In this document: piece by piece, positions 7,984-16,818 of the stretch
Position numbering within the stretch: position 1 is the first letter of the stretch
Layout: each line of letters opens with the position of its first letter
Assembly: GCF_001426375.1 (NCBI RefSeq)
Contig: NZ_LMEO01000045.1
Location: 120,825-184,824 of the forward strand
Direction: 5' to 3'
Source: Paenibacillus sp. Root444D2
GTDB lineage: Bacteria > Bacillota > Bacilli > Paenibacillales > NBRC-103111
Length of the DNA: 64,000 nt
The notes under the pieces: model-generated
The model's input: only the letters and a program-made list of their open reading frames with translations
The model's database searches: none
Told to the model about the DNA's origin: nothing
Translations under genes and position numbers: made by a program

Positions 7984-10910
7984 GCACAAAATTGCATGAT
8001 ATGACATTGAACGTGACCTTAACGGACAGTGGAGATGCCTTACTCTGGGGGCTGCAGGACGGACGCGACGTGCCTGGGGATAAATTTCGAAAGCTGCTGT
8101 TCGCATGGCACGAGCCATCTTACTATGGGACCATTCTGGACCAACAGCTAGCGGGAGAGTTGACACTAACGATCCTGCCCGTGGAGATGGTGCTCCCCTT
8201 CTTCGCAGAACCCTACTTCATGGATGTTCTCCGGTGGGAAGGGGGAAACGAAACCACGAAGGGACTGCTAGAAGTGGCGCCGGTTCTATACCGAGAAGCT
8301 AGAGCAGGTCATTACATACCCAGTTACAGTGCATTCCGAAATGGGAACTTGGCTTGGACTTGGGATGTCGAAACGGAGTCACTGAAACAACTTGATTGGA
8401 ATGCACTAATAAGCATAAATGGCTTAGGTGAGGGAATGTCTGGCTTACGTGCTGCCTTCTCCGCTGTGGTTTCGGCTGAGCACTACCCCAATGAAGCTGC
8501 CTTATCCGATCTTCGGCGTGATTATCCAGCCCTGTTCCGAGCACAGAAGTCTGCGCCTACCTCGGCTGATGCGTTCACCGACGAAGAATGGCTTGCTTCC
8601 CTCGGCTGGAAACCGGACACTGCTCCCTTCCGCCCTGCTCTGCAGCTGCTGGAACCGGACGAAAATGATGATACTTGGCGTCTCCGCTTGGTACTGCAAG
8701 ATAAAAGTGAAGGATCGGTTATAACGCCAATTCGCCTTAATGCTGACGGACGCGCTTCAGGCACGTGGGCTAGCGATTGGAGCCCGTATATCCTAGAGCG
8801 TTCTCTTGGCTGGGCTACTAGGCTAACAGAAGCTTTGCCTGGGCAGAATAGCGGCGGCGAGCTATTAGCAGAACCATTAAGCGACGGAGCGGCTTGGTCG
8901 TTTCTGACAACAGACAGCCGTCTTTTGTTGGAAGATGGCTGGAATGTCATGCTCCCCGGTTGGTGGGAGGCCGCCTCGAAACGGAAGCCTCGGTTGCGCG
9001 CAAAGGTTTCCTCAGAAGCTGGCGGCAAAGGCGAGTCGCTATTCGGGCTGAACTCGCTAGTAAACTTCGATTGGCGGATTGCCATTGGCGATTCCGACCT
9101 GAGCGAAGCTGAATTTGCTGGGCTGCTTAGCCGCAATGAAAAGCTTATCCGCTTCCGTGGACAATGGGTGATCTTGGATCCTTCTTTATTGGGGCAAATT
9201 CGAAGGCTCATGGAAAGCGTGAATCCCGAAGAAGGTTTGTCCCTGCAGGATATCTTTCAGCTTCACCTGCTAAGTGAGTCGGAAAAGGAAAGAACCCAAA
9301 AGGAAAGTCTTACAGCGGAGGAAGAAGCGGAAAATGAAGAACGGCTGAAGCTCGAAGTCGAGCTGAATGCTCACCTCTTGGCGCTGCTGCGTCAGCTTGG
9401 GCAACCTTCGGAATTAAAGGAAATTGCTGTACCTGAAGGGTTGCGCGCTGAGCTTCGCAAGTATCAACACGAGGGCTTCACTTGGCTGAGCTTCCTTAGG
9501 AAGTTCGGACTGGGTGCCTGCTTAGCCGATGATATGGGACTCGGAAAAACGGTTCAATTCATCACGTATTTACTGCATCATAGAGCAGAGTCGGAACACC
9601 CTGCCCTACTCATCTGTCCCACCTCTGTGCTTGGCAACTGGCAGAAAGAGCTAGTTCGCTTTGCTCCGGAGTTAAAGGTTTATCTTCATTACGGGAAGGG
9701 ACGTTTAAGCGGCGAAGCTCTTTCTCAGGTTTTGAAAGACACCGATATTGTCCTTACCTCCTATACGACAGCTTTGATGGATCAAGAGACTCTGCAAGAA
9801 ACCACGTGGAGTTCCCTTTGCTTAGATGAGGCCCAGAATATCAAGAATGCCCACAATAAACAATCCGCAGCGATCCGTACGCTCAAAGCTCGGCACCGCA
9901 TTGCATTGACAGGAACACCTATTGAGAATCGATTGTCCGAGCTGTGGTCGATCTACGACTTTCTTAATCCGGGATATCTCGGGAACCAACGTGGGTTTCA
10001 GCATCGTTTTGCGAATCCGATAGAGAAGCACCACGACGAGGAGCGAACGGCACAGCTGCAGAAACTCGTCAAACCTTTCATGCTGCGCCGCAAAAAGAAA
10101 GATCCGGCGATCCAGCTCGATTTGCCCGATAAGCTTGAAATGAAAGTCTATATCAATCTAACAGCCGAGCAAGGCGCACTCTATGAACGATCCGTCAAGG
10201 ATCTCATGGAACGCATGCAAAAGCTGGAAGGCATGGATCGCAAAGGAGCGATCCTAGCAGCCTTAACGCAGCTAAAGCAGCTATGCGACCACCCTAATCT
10301 GCTAACGAAGGAAGCTAATCTATCGGAGGAAACTCTGCTTGCTGAAGAGAACCGCGAAGCCTTCGTCATGCGATCCGCGAAGCTTGAACGGCTGGTTGCC
10401 ATGGTCGATGAACTTCGGGACGAGGGCGACTCCTGCCTGATCTTCACCCAGTATGTAGGGATGGGGCGAATATTGGCTGACGTGCTTCGGGCACATCGCA
10501 ACGAACCGGTATTGTATCTGAACGGAAGCACGCCAAAGTCAGAGCGCGATAAGATGATTGATACGTTCCAAGCCGCAGATGGAACAGGGCCGGGTATCTT
10601 CGTTCTGTCGCTGAAAGCCGGCGGAGTCGGACTCAATTTGACCGCAGCGAACCATGTTTTCCACTTCGACCGTTGGTGGAATCCTGCCGTTGAAAACCAG
10701 GCCACGGATCGCGCCTATCGGATGGGACAAACGCGCAATGTACAAGTACATAAGTTCATTTCCCTGGGCACATTGGAGGAACGAATCGACGAGATGCTTG
10801 AGAGCAAGATGAGTCTAAGCGAGAACGTGATCTCTACCTCCGAAGGCTGGATTACGGAACTCTCAAACGACGAATTGAGAGATTTGTTTGCACTTCGCAA
10901 GGAGTGGTGA
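7980..10910 (+). CDS. SNF2/RapA-type DEAD-like helicase (YwqA-like)
   Basis: A 976-residue Swi2/Snf2 ATPase. The first half (about 1-440) is a bacterial SNF2-associated accessory region. The motor follows: motif I DDMGLGKT near residue 517, motif II DEAQ near 616, the TGTPIENRLSELWS block, and in lobe 2 LKAGGVGLNL and QATDRAYRMGQ near 907. Such proteins translocate on double-stranded DNA and displace bound proteins. The gene overlaps the upstream SWIM gene by four bases and ends 14 bases before a strong terminator, so the pair is a two-gene operon. It is the most GC-rich part of the left third, with no other sign of transfer. Confidence 0.95.
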   Translation: MSTKLHDMTLNVTLTDSGDALLWGLQDGRDVPGDKFRKLLFAWHEPSYYGTILDQQLAGELTLTILPVEMVLPFFAEPYFMDVLRWEGGNETTKGLLEVAPVLYREARAGHYIPSYSAFRNGNLAWTWDVETESLKQLDWNALISINGLGEGMSGLRAAFSAVVSAEHYPNEAALSDLRRDYPALFRAQKSAPTSADAFTDEEWLASLGWKPDTAPFRPALQLLEPDENDDTWRLRLVLQDKSEGSVITPIRLNADGRASGTWASDWSPYILERSLGWATRLTEALPGQNSGGELLAEPLSDGAAWSFLTTDSRLLLEDGWNVMLPGWWEAASKRKPRLRAKVSSEAGGKGESLFGLNSLVNFDWRIAIGDSDLSEAEFAGLLSRNEKLIRFRGQWVILDPSLLGQIRRLMESVNPEEGLSLQDIFQLHLLSESEKERTQKESLTAEEEAENEERLKLEVELNAHLLALLRQLGQPSELKEIAVPEGLRAELRKYQHEGFTWLSFLRKFGLGACLADDMGLGKTVQFITYLLHHRAESEHPALLICPTSVLGNWQKELVRFAPELKVYLHYGKGRLSGEALSQVLKDTDIVLTSYTTALMDQETLQETTWSSLCLDEAQNIKNAHNKQSAAIRTLKARHRIALTGTPIENRLSELWSIYDFLNPGYLGNQRGFQHRFANPIEKHHDEERTAQLQKLVKPFMLRRKKKDPAIQLDLPDKLEMKVYINLTAEQGALYERSVKDLMERMQKLEGMDRKGAILAALTQLKQLCDHPNLLTKEANLSEETLLAEENREAFVMRSAKLERLVAMVDELRDEGDSCLIFTQYVGMGRILADVLRAHRNEPVLYLNGSTPKSERDKMIDTFQAADGTGPGIFVLSLKAGGVGLNLTAANHVFHFDRWWNPAVENQATDRAYRMGQTRNVQVHKFISLGTLEERIDEMLESKMSLSENVISTSEGWITELSNDELRDLFALRKEW

Positions 10911-10924
10911 TTGAAGAACGATAG

Positions 10925-10950
10925 CCTCCTCAAGCATGAGGAGGTTTTTT
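10925..10950 (+). terminator. Rho-independent terminator of the SWIM-SNF2 operon
   Basis: Eight-base-pair stem CCTCCTCA/TGAGGAGG with a four-base loop followed by six T. Confidence 0.92.
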
Positions 10951-11038
10951 CATTTCATTGCCTTATTCCTTTAATCACTCATATCGTGCGCTCCATTTGA
11001 GATCATATCCATTTATTTACATGATATCTGGCAAATAA

Positions 11039-11449
11039 TACGCCACTTCCCAGACTATCGTTTGGTTTTCAGTAATTCTGCAAGTCAAGCTGAGGATCAT
11101 TTCTTTCCCAGTTCGTGAGTTCCCGAGAGCGACAGATATCGGATTTACGATCACGTATTTACTGTATCCAATATTAATTAGTATCTACATTCTCCTTGAG
11201 CCGCGGCGCTCGCGGGCGATAAGAACCCTCTATCTGCTGTTATGGTGCGCTGCTCTTGCCTGGTTAAATGATATGATAAATCAGTACACACAATTGTTAG
11301 AATATAAGTTCCTCGACTGGTTCATGGGCAGTATGTTCTTTATTTTCTTACTGGCATTAACGAAAGTGATTGTTCGCTGGTTTTATCGATATGGAGAACA
11401 AGAAGCATATGAAGCTGAAATGGAGGAAGTTAAGCATGAGCAAGGATAG
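11039..11449 (+). pseudogene. N-terminally truncated CBO0543-type membrane protein gene
   Basis: An open frame of 136 codons without a usable start near its 5' end. It contains a block like FPVREFPRAT followed by hydrophobic helices, which aligns with the middle and C-terminus of the intact CBO0543-family protein encoded just downstream. About 35 N-terminal residues expected for the family are absent; the only in-frame ATG upstream (11021) meets TAA at 11036-11038 after five codons. The first internal in-frame ATG would give only the last helices. The frame ends at TAG 11447-11449, overlapping the start of the next gene by 14 bases. It most likely began as one of two tandem paralogs and decayed. 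A rare non-canonical start cannot be excluded. Confidence 0.6.
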
Positions 11450-11918
11450 ATGGGTGCTAACTGCTGTGTGGGTTCTATCGTTTGGGCTCATCTTCACCAT
11501 CCCACGTCGTAAAATCCGGCTAGCGGTCATGTCCTTCCTATTCAAGCTGATGCTTACTTGTCCGATTGGCCTGATAGTTGTAGAGTATAATTTAGTGGCT
11601 TATCCTGTGGTAGAGCTGCCTGATGTGAGCCGAACCAGCATGACTTACGAGTACTTTGCTTATCCGATCATCTGCATGGTGTTTAACTGCTATTATCCCA
11701 GCGGCCGGAGCCGCTGTGTGCAGTTTAGTTATTACATCATTTTCTGCATGCCACTCACGATTACGGAAGTCATCCTAGAACATTATACGAATCTCGTCCG
11801 TTATGTTCACTGGAGCTGGTTCTGTACAATGCTCTCTCTAATGATTACATTCTTATTAAGCCGAATGTTTTGTGTGTGGTTCTTCAATAGGAAGAGGGCG
11901 CCTGCATCTAACATGTAA
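11436..11918 (+). CDS. CBO0543 family multi-helix membrane protein
   Basis: A 160-residue protein with about five membrane helices. It shows the family layout: a short first helix, IPRRKIRLA, a Tyr-Pro pair after VEYNLVAYP, the TYEYFAYP block near residue 70 and a final helix. The start is ATG 11436 because TGGAGGAAG lies eight bases upstream; longer upstream starts would encode an implausible polar extension and overlap the previous gene. The family is common in spore-forming Firmicutes, with no known function. It is the second of two tandem family members, the first being a pseudogene. Confidence 0.8.
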   Translation: MSKDRWVLTAVWVLSFGLIFTIPRRKIRLAVMSFLFKLMLTCPIGLIVVEYNLVAYPVVELPDVSRTSMTYEYFAYPIICMVFNCYYPSGRSRCVQFSYYIIFCMPLTITEVILEHYTNLVRYVHWSWFCTMLSLMITFLLSRMFCVWFFNRKRAPASNM

Positions 11919-11963
11919 TTCTCGTTCATACGCATGTCCTTTGGAAGCGATGAGAACAAATAA

Positions 11964-12003
11964 AAGGGGCTGTCCCAAAAGTAGATCTTGAGGACAGCCC
12001 CTT
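11964..12003. terminator. Bidirectional hairpin terminator
   Basis: A 12-base-pair stem, AAGGGGCTGTCC with GGACAGCCCCTT, stands between convergent genes. It serves the CBO0543 gene on + and the SRPBCC gene on -. Confidence 0.8.
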
Positions 12004-12009
12004 ATTATG

Positions 12010-12567
12010 TTAGGCTAGGTACTTCTTGAGAGGTTCCCAATAATTTGTATGCCAACCAGGAGCCAGGTGAGCTTCTTGTCCTTCAGGAAAGCCTGTATGG
12101 CTAAAGATTAGGCGGGTTTCCTCGCCTTGCCCTTCCAATTCAAACTTCACTAGGGAATATACGCCTTCCTCCCAATTCGCGACACGCCATGCTTGAACGA
12201 TTCGCTTGTTTGGCTCCAGTTCAATATTTTTCCCTACGATCATCCCCCCGAAGCAGGAGAAGGAACCGCCAGCCTCCGGAGTTAATTCTGTAGGTGCTCC
12301 ACCTGAGACTTTGCTAAACTGGGCGGCATCAGTCAGCGCTTCATAGATGCGTTTCGGATTTGCTGCGAAAACAACCTCCTGATGAATAGCTGTAGAATCG
12401 CCTAATTGCTTGTCTTTTCCCATTAACCATTGTGTAAGCTGCTCTACAGACATGCTTTTCAACATATCAGTATGATCGTGAATCGCATGATGCCACATCT
12501 TCGCTTCAACTTCGTATCGGTTTTCCTCTTCTACCTTGAACCCACAATCGCAAGATAATGTCGTCAT
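12010..12567 (-). CDS. SRPBCC (AHSA1) domain protein with an N-terminal DUF1059-like domain
   Basis: A cytoplasmic protein of 185 residues from the preferred start. The first ~50 residues (MTTLSCDCGF, then HHAIHDHTDM) resemble the small DUF1059 domain. The remainder is a START-like SRPBCC fold with the usual AHSA1 marks: a helical AALTDAAQF-like segment, a GGSFSCFGG-like turn, W.VANW, and FSHTGFPEGQ near the C-terminus. Such folds bind hydrophobic ligands. The upstream in-frame ATG at 12585 would add GRWKR, but the purine-rich ribosome site lies between the two, so ATG 12567 is chosen. It is the last gene of an ArsR-SRPBCC-SRPBCC operon and is presumably under ArsR control. Confidence 0.8.
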   Translation of the reverse strand: MTTLSCDCGFKVEEENRYEVEAKMWHHAIHDHTDMLKSMSVEQLTQWLMGKDKQLGDSTAIHQEVVFAANPKRIYEALTDAAQFSKVSGGAPTELTPEAGGSFSCFGGMIVGKNIELEPNKRIVQAWRVANWEEGVYSLVKFELEGQGEETRLIFSHTGFPEGQEAHLAPGWHTNYWEPLKKYLA

Positions 12568-12610
12568 TCTCTTCCATCTCCCCATAAGCTTTTTTTATGA
12601 TACGTATTAT

Positions 12611-13072
12611 TTAATGCATGGCCTTAACCGACCAAGGATCTACCCCAGGATCTCCACCCTCAGCCAACGTTTGGAGTCTAGTTGTATAATGCATCCAGCC
12701 TTCTGTGTGGCCGGCGACTTCTTCGACTGGCAAGTCGTAGTGAGTTAATAGCAGAACAGTACCTTTGTCTTTAGCTGTGAATTTAAATTCGAGCGTGCTT
12801 GATCCAGGTGGAACCACCTTGGATTTCTCCCAGCCCCACGACATAATGATTTTCTCGTTAGGAATAATTTCTTTATACTCCCCCATCGCAATATCCGATC
12901 CATTCACATCGATCCGATATTTCCCTCCGATGCTTGGCTCCAACAGAATATGTCTGCCCATCCAACGAACCATCTTCTCAGGGTCGGTAAAAAAGGAGAA
13001 TAAGATCTCCGGACGGCAATCGATGAACATCTCTTTCCTAATCGTATCATTAGTCTGATTCGTTTGATTCAC
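12611..13072 (-). CDS. SRPBCC (AHSA1) domain protein
   Basis: A 153-residue START-like protein (IRKEMFIDCRPEILFSFFTD, then PEKMVRWMGR and GGKYRIDVNG). The C-terminus carries the usual helix with HTEGWMHYTTRLQ. The GTG start lies inside the 3' end of arsR (23-base overlap), so the two are translationally coupled. ArsR regulators are commonly paired with AHSA1 proteins of this type; the ligand is unknown. Confidence 0.88.
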   Translation of the reverse strand: MNQTNQTNDTIRKEMFIDCRPEILFSFFTDPEKMVRWMGRHILLEPSIGGKYRIDVNGSDIAMGEYKEIIPNEKIIMSWGWEKSKVVPPGSSTLEFKFTAKDKGTVLLLTHYDLPVEEVAGHTEGWMHYTTRLQTLAEGGDPGVDPWSVKAMH

Positions 13073-13385
13073 GGTTACGCTGTCTCCTCTCTTCTTCTTC
13101 TGCGGCTTCCTTCAATAGCAGTAGACTATCATCCCAGAAACGGTCAATGTACGCTTTCAGATCAGCAAAACCTTCCCTCCTCATACGATAATACCGCTTG
13201 GTTCCCTCTCTCCGAACCACAAGTAGTCCGGATTCCTCAAGAACCTTAAGATGTTGTGATACTGCTGGCGCCGAAATGTCAAAATGGGACGCGATGGAGC
13301 TAGATGTAAGCTCTCCATCACGTACGAGATATAAGATATCTCTGCGTCTTGGCTCTACTATGGCTTGGATCACTTTTTCGATCAT
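13050..13385 (-). CDS. ArsR/SmtB family winged-helix repressor
   Basis: 111 residues. The start MIEKVIQAIVEPRRRDILYL and the recognition-helix region HFDISAPAVSQHLKVLEESG with RREGTKRYYRM are typical of the non-metal ArsR group associated with SRPBCC genes; I see no metal-binding CxC motif. It heads the operon with two SRPBCC genes. Its promoter -10 lies so close to the ATG that the predicted transcription start is the A of the start codon, so the mRNA may be leaderless. It very likely represses itself and the divergent TfoX-like gene through the shared palindrome. Confidence 0.93.
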   Translation of the reverse strand: MIEKVIQAIVEPRRRDILYLVRDGELTSSSIASHFDISAPAVSQHLKVLEESGLLVVRREGTKRYYRMRREGFADLKAYIDRFWDDSLLLLKEAAEEEERRQRNRESNESD

Positions 13386-13391
13386 GACGTT

Positions 13392-13472
13392 ACTTTAGCA
13401 CACACTTAATTAAGTGTCAACTTAAATAATGAAACTATTTAAGTTGACACTTACATAAGTGATTGCTAAAAT
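13392..13472. promoter_or_regulatory. Symmetric divergent promoters with shared ArsR operator
   Basis: A perfect 17-base inverted repeat (13412-13428 and 13436-13452, seven-base spacer) contains both -35 boxes. On +, TTGACA 13444-13449, 17 bases, TAAAAT 13467-13472, leading to the TfoX-like gene. On -, TTGACA 13420-13415, 17 bases, TAAAGT 13397-13392, leading to arsR. Both promoters would be occluded by a dimer on the repeat. Confidence 0.85.
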
Positions 13473-13558
13473 ACGGCAGAAGAAGCATTCAAGGAGACTT
13501 GAAACGGCTTAAGTCGATTATGGAAATAAAAATACCACATTGAAAGGAAGTTTTCTTT

Positions 13559-13945
13559 ATGTCCATGCCTCGTCCTGATGAGGAGATGAAACAATTTTTC
13601 GCTGACGTTATGCCCGGTGATCCTCATATTCATATTCGTCCCATGTTCGGTAATCTGGCCGGTTTTATTAATGGCAACATGTTCGTTGGACTTTACGGAC
13701 AGCAAATTTTTATCCGCCTGCCGGAAGACGCACGTGCTCGTCTCGTCGAGCAAGAAGGAGCATCATTGTTTTCCCCCATGCCAGGCAAACCGATGAAGGA
13801 ATATGTCACCTTACCGGAACAGTGGCGGGAAACGCCTGATACAATTACGGCGTGGATCGAGCAATCCTTACAATGGGTCGCAGCAATGCCAGAGAAGATT
13901 CCTGCGAAGAAAAAAACGAGCACCAAGAAGAGTAAAAACGTATAG
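13559..13945 (+). CDS. TfoX N-terminal domain protein
   Basis: 128 residues. The TfoX-N fold is recognisable from RPMFGNLAGFINGNMFVGL near residue 28, IFIRLPE and the F.PMPGKPMKEYVTLP block. A Lys-rich tail (residues 117-128) follows, so nucleic-acid contact is possible. The related N-terminal half of TfoX/Sxy is a competence regulator in proteobacteria, but stand-alone proteins in Firmicutes have no defined role. AAAGGAAG precedes the ATG; the leader is about 80 bases. It shares the ArsR operator with the divergent ArsR-SRPBCC operon. Confidence 0.88.
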   Translation: MSMPRPDEEMKQFFADVMPGDPHIHIRPMFGNLAGFINGNMFVGLYGQQIFIRLPEDARARLVEQEGASLFSPMPGKPMKEYVTLPEQWRETPDTITAWIEQSLQWVAAMPEKIPAKKKTSTKKSKNV

Positions 13946-13969
13946 CCGTACTTTCCTGACAAACCAAAG

Positions 13970-13998
13970 ACCATCCAGTACGCACAGGATGGTTTTTT
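13970..13998 (+). terminator. Terminator of the TfoX-like gene
   Basis: Stem ACCATCC/GGATGGT followed by a run of T. Confidence 0.85.
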
Positions 13999-14040
13999 AT
14001 TGAAGTAAAATAGAGCTGCGTAACACGAATACGATTCCCT

Positions 14041-15048
14041 TCACGTAGATAGTAGAGCGTTACGTTCGATCGCTCCAGGCATTTTTTCCATCCAATCATT
14101 CTTTATCATCAGTTCTGCGCCATCGTCTGCATAGGTTCCAATTTCACCAGTAAGCCGAAGATATGCAGTTGTCAAATCCCTCCTCATACTTGCTGCAAGA
14201 GAAGCTCCATAGTTTCCCATTCCTACGGCTGAAAGAAAGACCGTATGGTAGAGCATTAGCTTATCGGAAAATGGGGACTCCTTAGAATTTGAAATTTCTG
14301 TTTCCCAAGTCGTTGGTGCCGGCAACTGGTCATCGCGCAATAAATCGCTGAATACTTCGACATGCTTCGAGGAGATATCTCTGCCGCGCACGATATAAGC
14401 AATGACTTCTTTAGCTTGAGCAACTTGAGAAAAACCTAACATCAATGCTTGACCCATGCTATTTTTCATAATATTCAAATAAAGATTCGCGATTTCCGCT
14501 GCATTTAAAGGTCTACGATCGCCTAGCAGTCCATTTAACCAGCTTTCTTTGTGCACGTATTCAACGGAATTGGGATACGGTAAATAAGGACTCCTAGTGA
14601 GAATTCCTTTAGATTGCAATATAGCCGTAGATTTCTCCAGCAGTTCAGCCGTAGTTTTCAGATTATGTAGAAAGAATGCACGAATATCCTGTCTTGAACT
14701 GCTTGCTAATGCCATTCCATAAGTAACAGTGCCAGCAATGCCCATATGTCTAAGATAGAGCAGCATAAAACCATCTGAAAATAGTCTTGGCGCTTTTAGG
14801 TTGACATCCTTCTCTGTAAAGGCGTGAGGGATAGGAAACTGTTCGTCTTTAAATAACTTATTAGCAAATTCCATATGTTCTGTTATCAATCCAAGAGCAA
14901 ATTCAATGATTGGTTTTATTTCACCATCCTCAACAGTATGCAAGAAATGCTTAAGAACACAATTGACCATACTGTCACTTAAATATCCTCCCCATAAAGG
15001 CGCGATATCACCAGAAGCTAGTTGAATATGATGCTCATCTTGACTCAT
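14041..15048 (-). CDS. DUF3231 family protein (duplicated CotF-like helical domain)
   Basis: 335 residues built of two homologous helical halves (about 1-170 and 171-335). Each half contains an ALGLI/AKEVIAYIV-type helix, a PxPH/PAPTTW turn, and the FSDGFMLLYLRHMGIAG versus FSDKLMLYHTVFLSAVGMGNYG pair, which is diagnostic for DUF3231. The family is related to ferritin-like spore-coat CotF proteins and is abundant in spore formers. A role in the spore or stress response is inference. GGGGGG precedes the ATG. A single gene, it converges with the TfoX-like gene. Confidence 0.9.
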   Translation of the reverse strand: MSQDEHHIQLASGDIAPLWGGYLSDSMVNCVLKHFLHTVEDGEIKPIIEFALGLITEHMEFANKLFKDEQFPIPHAFTEKDVNLKAPRLFSDGFMLLYLRHMGIAGTVTYGMALASSSRQDIRAFFLHNLKTTAELLEKSTAILQSKGILTRSPYLPYPNSVEYVHKESWLNGLLGDRRPLNAAEIANLYLNIMKNSMGQALMLGFSQVAQAKEVIAYIVRGRDISSKHVEVFSDLLRDDQLPAPTTWETEISNSKESPFSDKLMLYHTVFLSAVGMGNYGASLAASMRRDLTTAYLRLTGEIGTYADDGAELMIKNDWMEKMPGAIERNALLST

Positions 15049-15129
15049 TGTATTGCCCCCTAATATGATGTTTTACGCTATTGGTTAGAATTCCATAAAT
15101 ACACAACTTCTATGTAGAATCGTAATAAC

Positions 15130-15160
15130 AAAAAAAGCCTACCGAATATTCGGTAAGCTT
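15130..15160 (-). terminator. Terminator of the drug-exporter gene
   Basis: The ACCGAAT/ATTCGGT palindrome with extended stem is followed on - by a run of T, just after the exporter stop codon. Confidence 0.8.
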
Positions 15161-15179
15161 CCAATAAGATTGTTCTTAT

Positions 15180-16679
15180 TTAGTGAAGCCCTTCTAACGC
15201 GACTTCTTGTTTCACAGCCTCATTAGGCTGTGTCTTATCACGGCGAAGGAACAAACCTAAGAATATCCCACAGATCGCAATAATGAGCATCACGTGGAAA
15301 GTCTGGCCGAAAGCTTCGGGCGCTACAGCAAGCATAGCCTTTTGCATATCAGCAGGACTGTTTATTGGAATGTTTTTTGCAGCTATGGATGAGTTCACGC
15401 GCGAGGAGAGAATAGTCACCAGAGTAGCAACTGCAAAAGAATTGATAACTTGCTGCATGGCACTAGTTAAAGAAGTAACTCGACTTACCAAATCATGAGG
15501 AGCTTTCTTAATTAGATGTGAATTAAGAGGCATCATCATGAGTCCCATACCTGAACCAGCCATAATAAGCGGTAAAATTAAGTCATGTCCTTCTGTCGTT
15601 AGATTGACATGCGAATATTGAAAGATCGCACCGGAAACAAGACTGAGCCCAGCGACTACTAACCAGCGAACACCGATTTTATCAAACAAGTATCCGCCAA
15701 TCGGCATCATAACGGCCGAAGCTAACGCTTGTGGGAATAACGTCATCCCCGTATCGAACGCACCGTACCCGCGGGCTTGCTGAAGAAATTGCGGAAGCAG
15801 GAAAATAGCCCCGAACAAGCAGAATTGCAGTACCCACTGTACGAAAATACTGAAGGAAAAATCCACTGATCGGAACACTCTTAACTCGAGCAGAGGGAGT
15901 TTGGATCTAAGTTCAACAATGATAAAAGCGATCAATGCGACAGCTCCAATGATGATGCCCCACAGTGTTTTATCGGAAGTCCAGCTTTCAGCACCTTGTG
16001 TGATCCCATACGATAAGGATGCAAAGGCAATAGGCCCTAGAATCATACCCGGTAAATCAAAACCAGCTACCTTCTTACGTGCGACAGCCGGCAGCTTCCA
16101 CAGCCCAAAGATAAAGCTGAAAATACCGACAGGAAGATTAATTAAGAAAATCCAGTGCCAGGAGTGGTACTCAACCAGCCATCCGGATAAGATTGGCCCA
16201 ATCGCAGGCGCTAGCAAAATGGGTACACCCAACATCCCCATCACTTGACCAATTTTGTTCGGAGGACTCAGCCGGAATACATAAGCCATTGCAACAGGCA
16301 TAACGAATCCCCCGCCTAAACCTTGAAGGATACGGAAAACAATCAACCACTCCGCGTTGTTCGGTGTAGCACATAAGACCGATGCAACGGTAAAAAGAAC
16401 GACAGAGGTGAGGAATACATTCTTCGCCCCAAATCGGTCTGATAACCATCCCGCTAATGGAATGACTGCCGCTGTCGCCAGCATATAGCCTGTTACGGTC
16501 CACTGTATGGTTGGTAAATCTGTTTTAAAATCGATGACCAGCTTCGACAATGCCACATTCATCGCAGTCGTATCGAGGATAACCATAAAAATACCCGATA
16601 TGATAGCGATGAGCGGTACCAGAATACTCGTAATCTTAAACTCCGGCTCCGCTTCACCAGATGTTATTGGTTTACTCAT
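15180..16679 (-). CDS. MFS drug:H+ antiporter, DHA2 (EmrB/QacA) family
   Basis: 499 residues from the ATG at 16679 with 14 predicted membrane helices. DHA2 signatures are LDTTAMNVALSKL in helix 1, AGWLSDRFGAKNVF in loop 2-3 (motif A) and the GGGFVMPVAMA/GPILSGWLVE region (motif C) in helix 5. It exports hydrophobic compounds in exchange for protons. A GTG 18 bases upstream overlaps the AAGGAGG ribosome site itself and is rejected. It is divergent from a TetR gene with two palindromic operators between them, so it is the TetR target. The substrate is unknown. Confidence 0.93.
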   Translation of the reverse strand: MSKPITSGEAEPEFKITSILVPLIAIISGIFMVILDTTAMNVALSKLVIDFKTDLPTIQWTVTGYMLATAAVIPLAGWLSDRFGAKNVFLTSVVLFTVASVLCATPNNAEWLIVFRILQGLGGGFVMPVAMAYVFRLSPPNKIGQVMGMLGVPILLAPAIGPILSGWLVEYHSWHWIFLINLPVGIFSFIFGLWKLPAVARKKVAGFDLPGMILGPIAFASLSYGITQGAESWTSDKTLWGIIIGAVALIAFIIVELRSKLPLLELRVFRSVDFSFSIFVQWVLQFCLFGAIFLLPQFLQQARGYGAFDTGMTLFPQALASAVMMPIGGYLFDKIGVRWLVVAGLSLVSGAIFQYSHVNLTTEGHDLILPLIMAGSGMGLMMMPLNSHLIKKAPHDLVSRVTSLTSAMQQVINSFAVATLVTILSSRVNSSIAAKNIPINSPADMQKAMLAVAPEAFGQTFHVMLIIAICGIFLGLFLRRDKTQPNEAVKQEVALEGLH

Positions 16680-16727
16680 GTTGTGTTCCTCCTTCACAAT
16701 ATCTACTCCATCGTGCTACAATAGTAA

Positions 16728-16768
16728 CGGACAATTGTCCGCAACATCATATTACGGACAATTGTCCG
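16728..16768. promoter_or_regulatory. Tandem TetR operators
   Basis: Two copies of the perfect 14-base palindrome CGGACAATTGTCCG (16728-16741 and 16755-16768), centres 27 bases apart, in the divergent tetR/exporter intergenic region. Confidence 0.9.
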
Positions 16769-16818
16769 GATTGTCAATTATTTCTTTTGTTAAGATTGTT
16801 CTTATAGGAGGAGCACGT

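Noticed and set aside
11964..12003. GGGGCTGTCC-type sequence resembling an insertion-sequence end
   Set aside because: It is one half of a symmetric hairpin between convergent genes with no transposase or target duplication nearby; a terminator explains it.
13412..13452. Large inverted repeat as a terminator
   Set aside because: It contains two -35 boxes with matching -10 boxes and lies between divergent starts, so it is an operator.
16507..16818. N-terminal extension of the TetR frame
   Set aside because: The extension runs through the exporter start, its ribosome site and both TetR operators; GTG 16819 has a good ribosome site.
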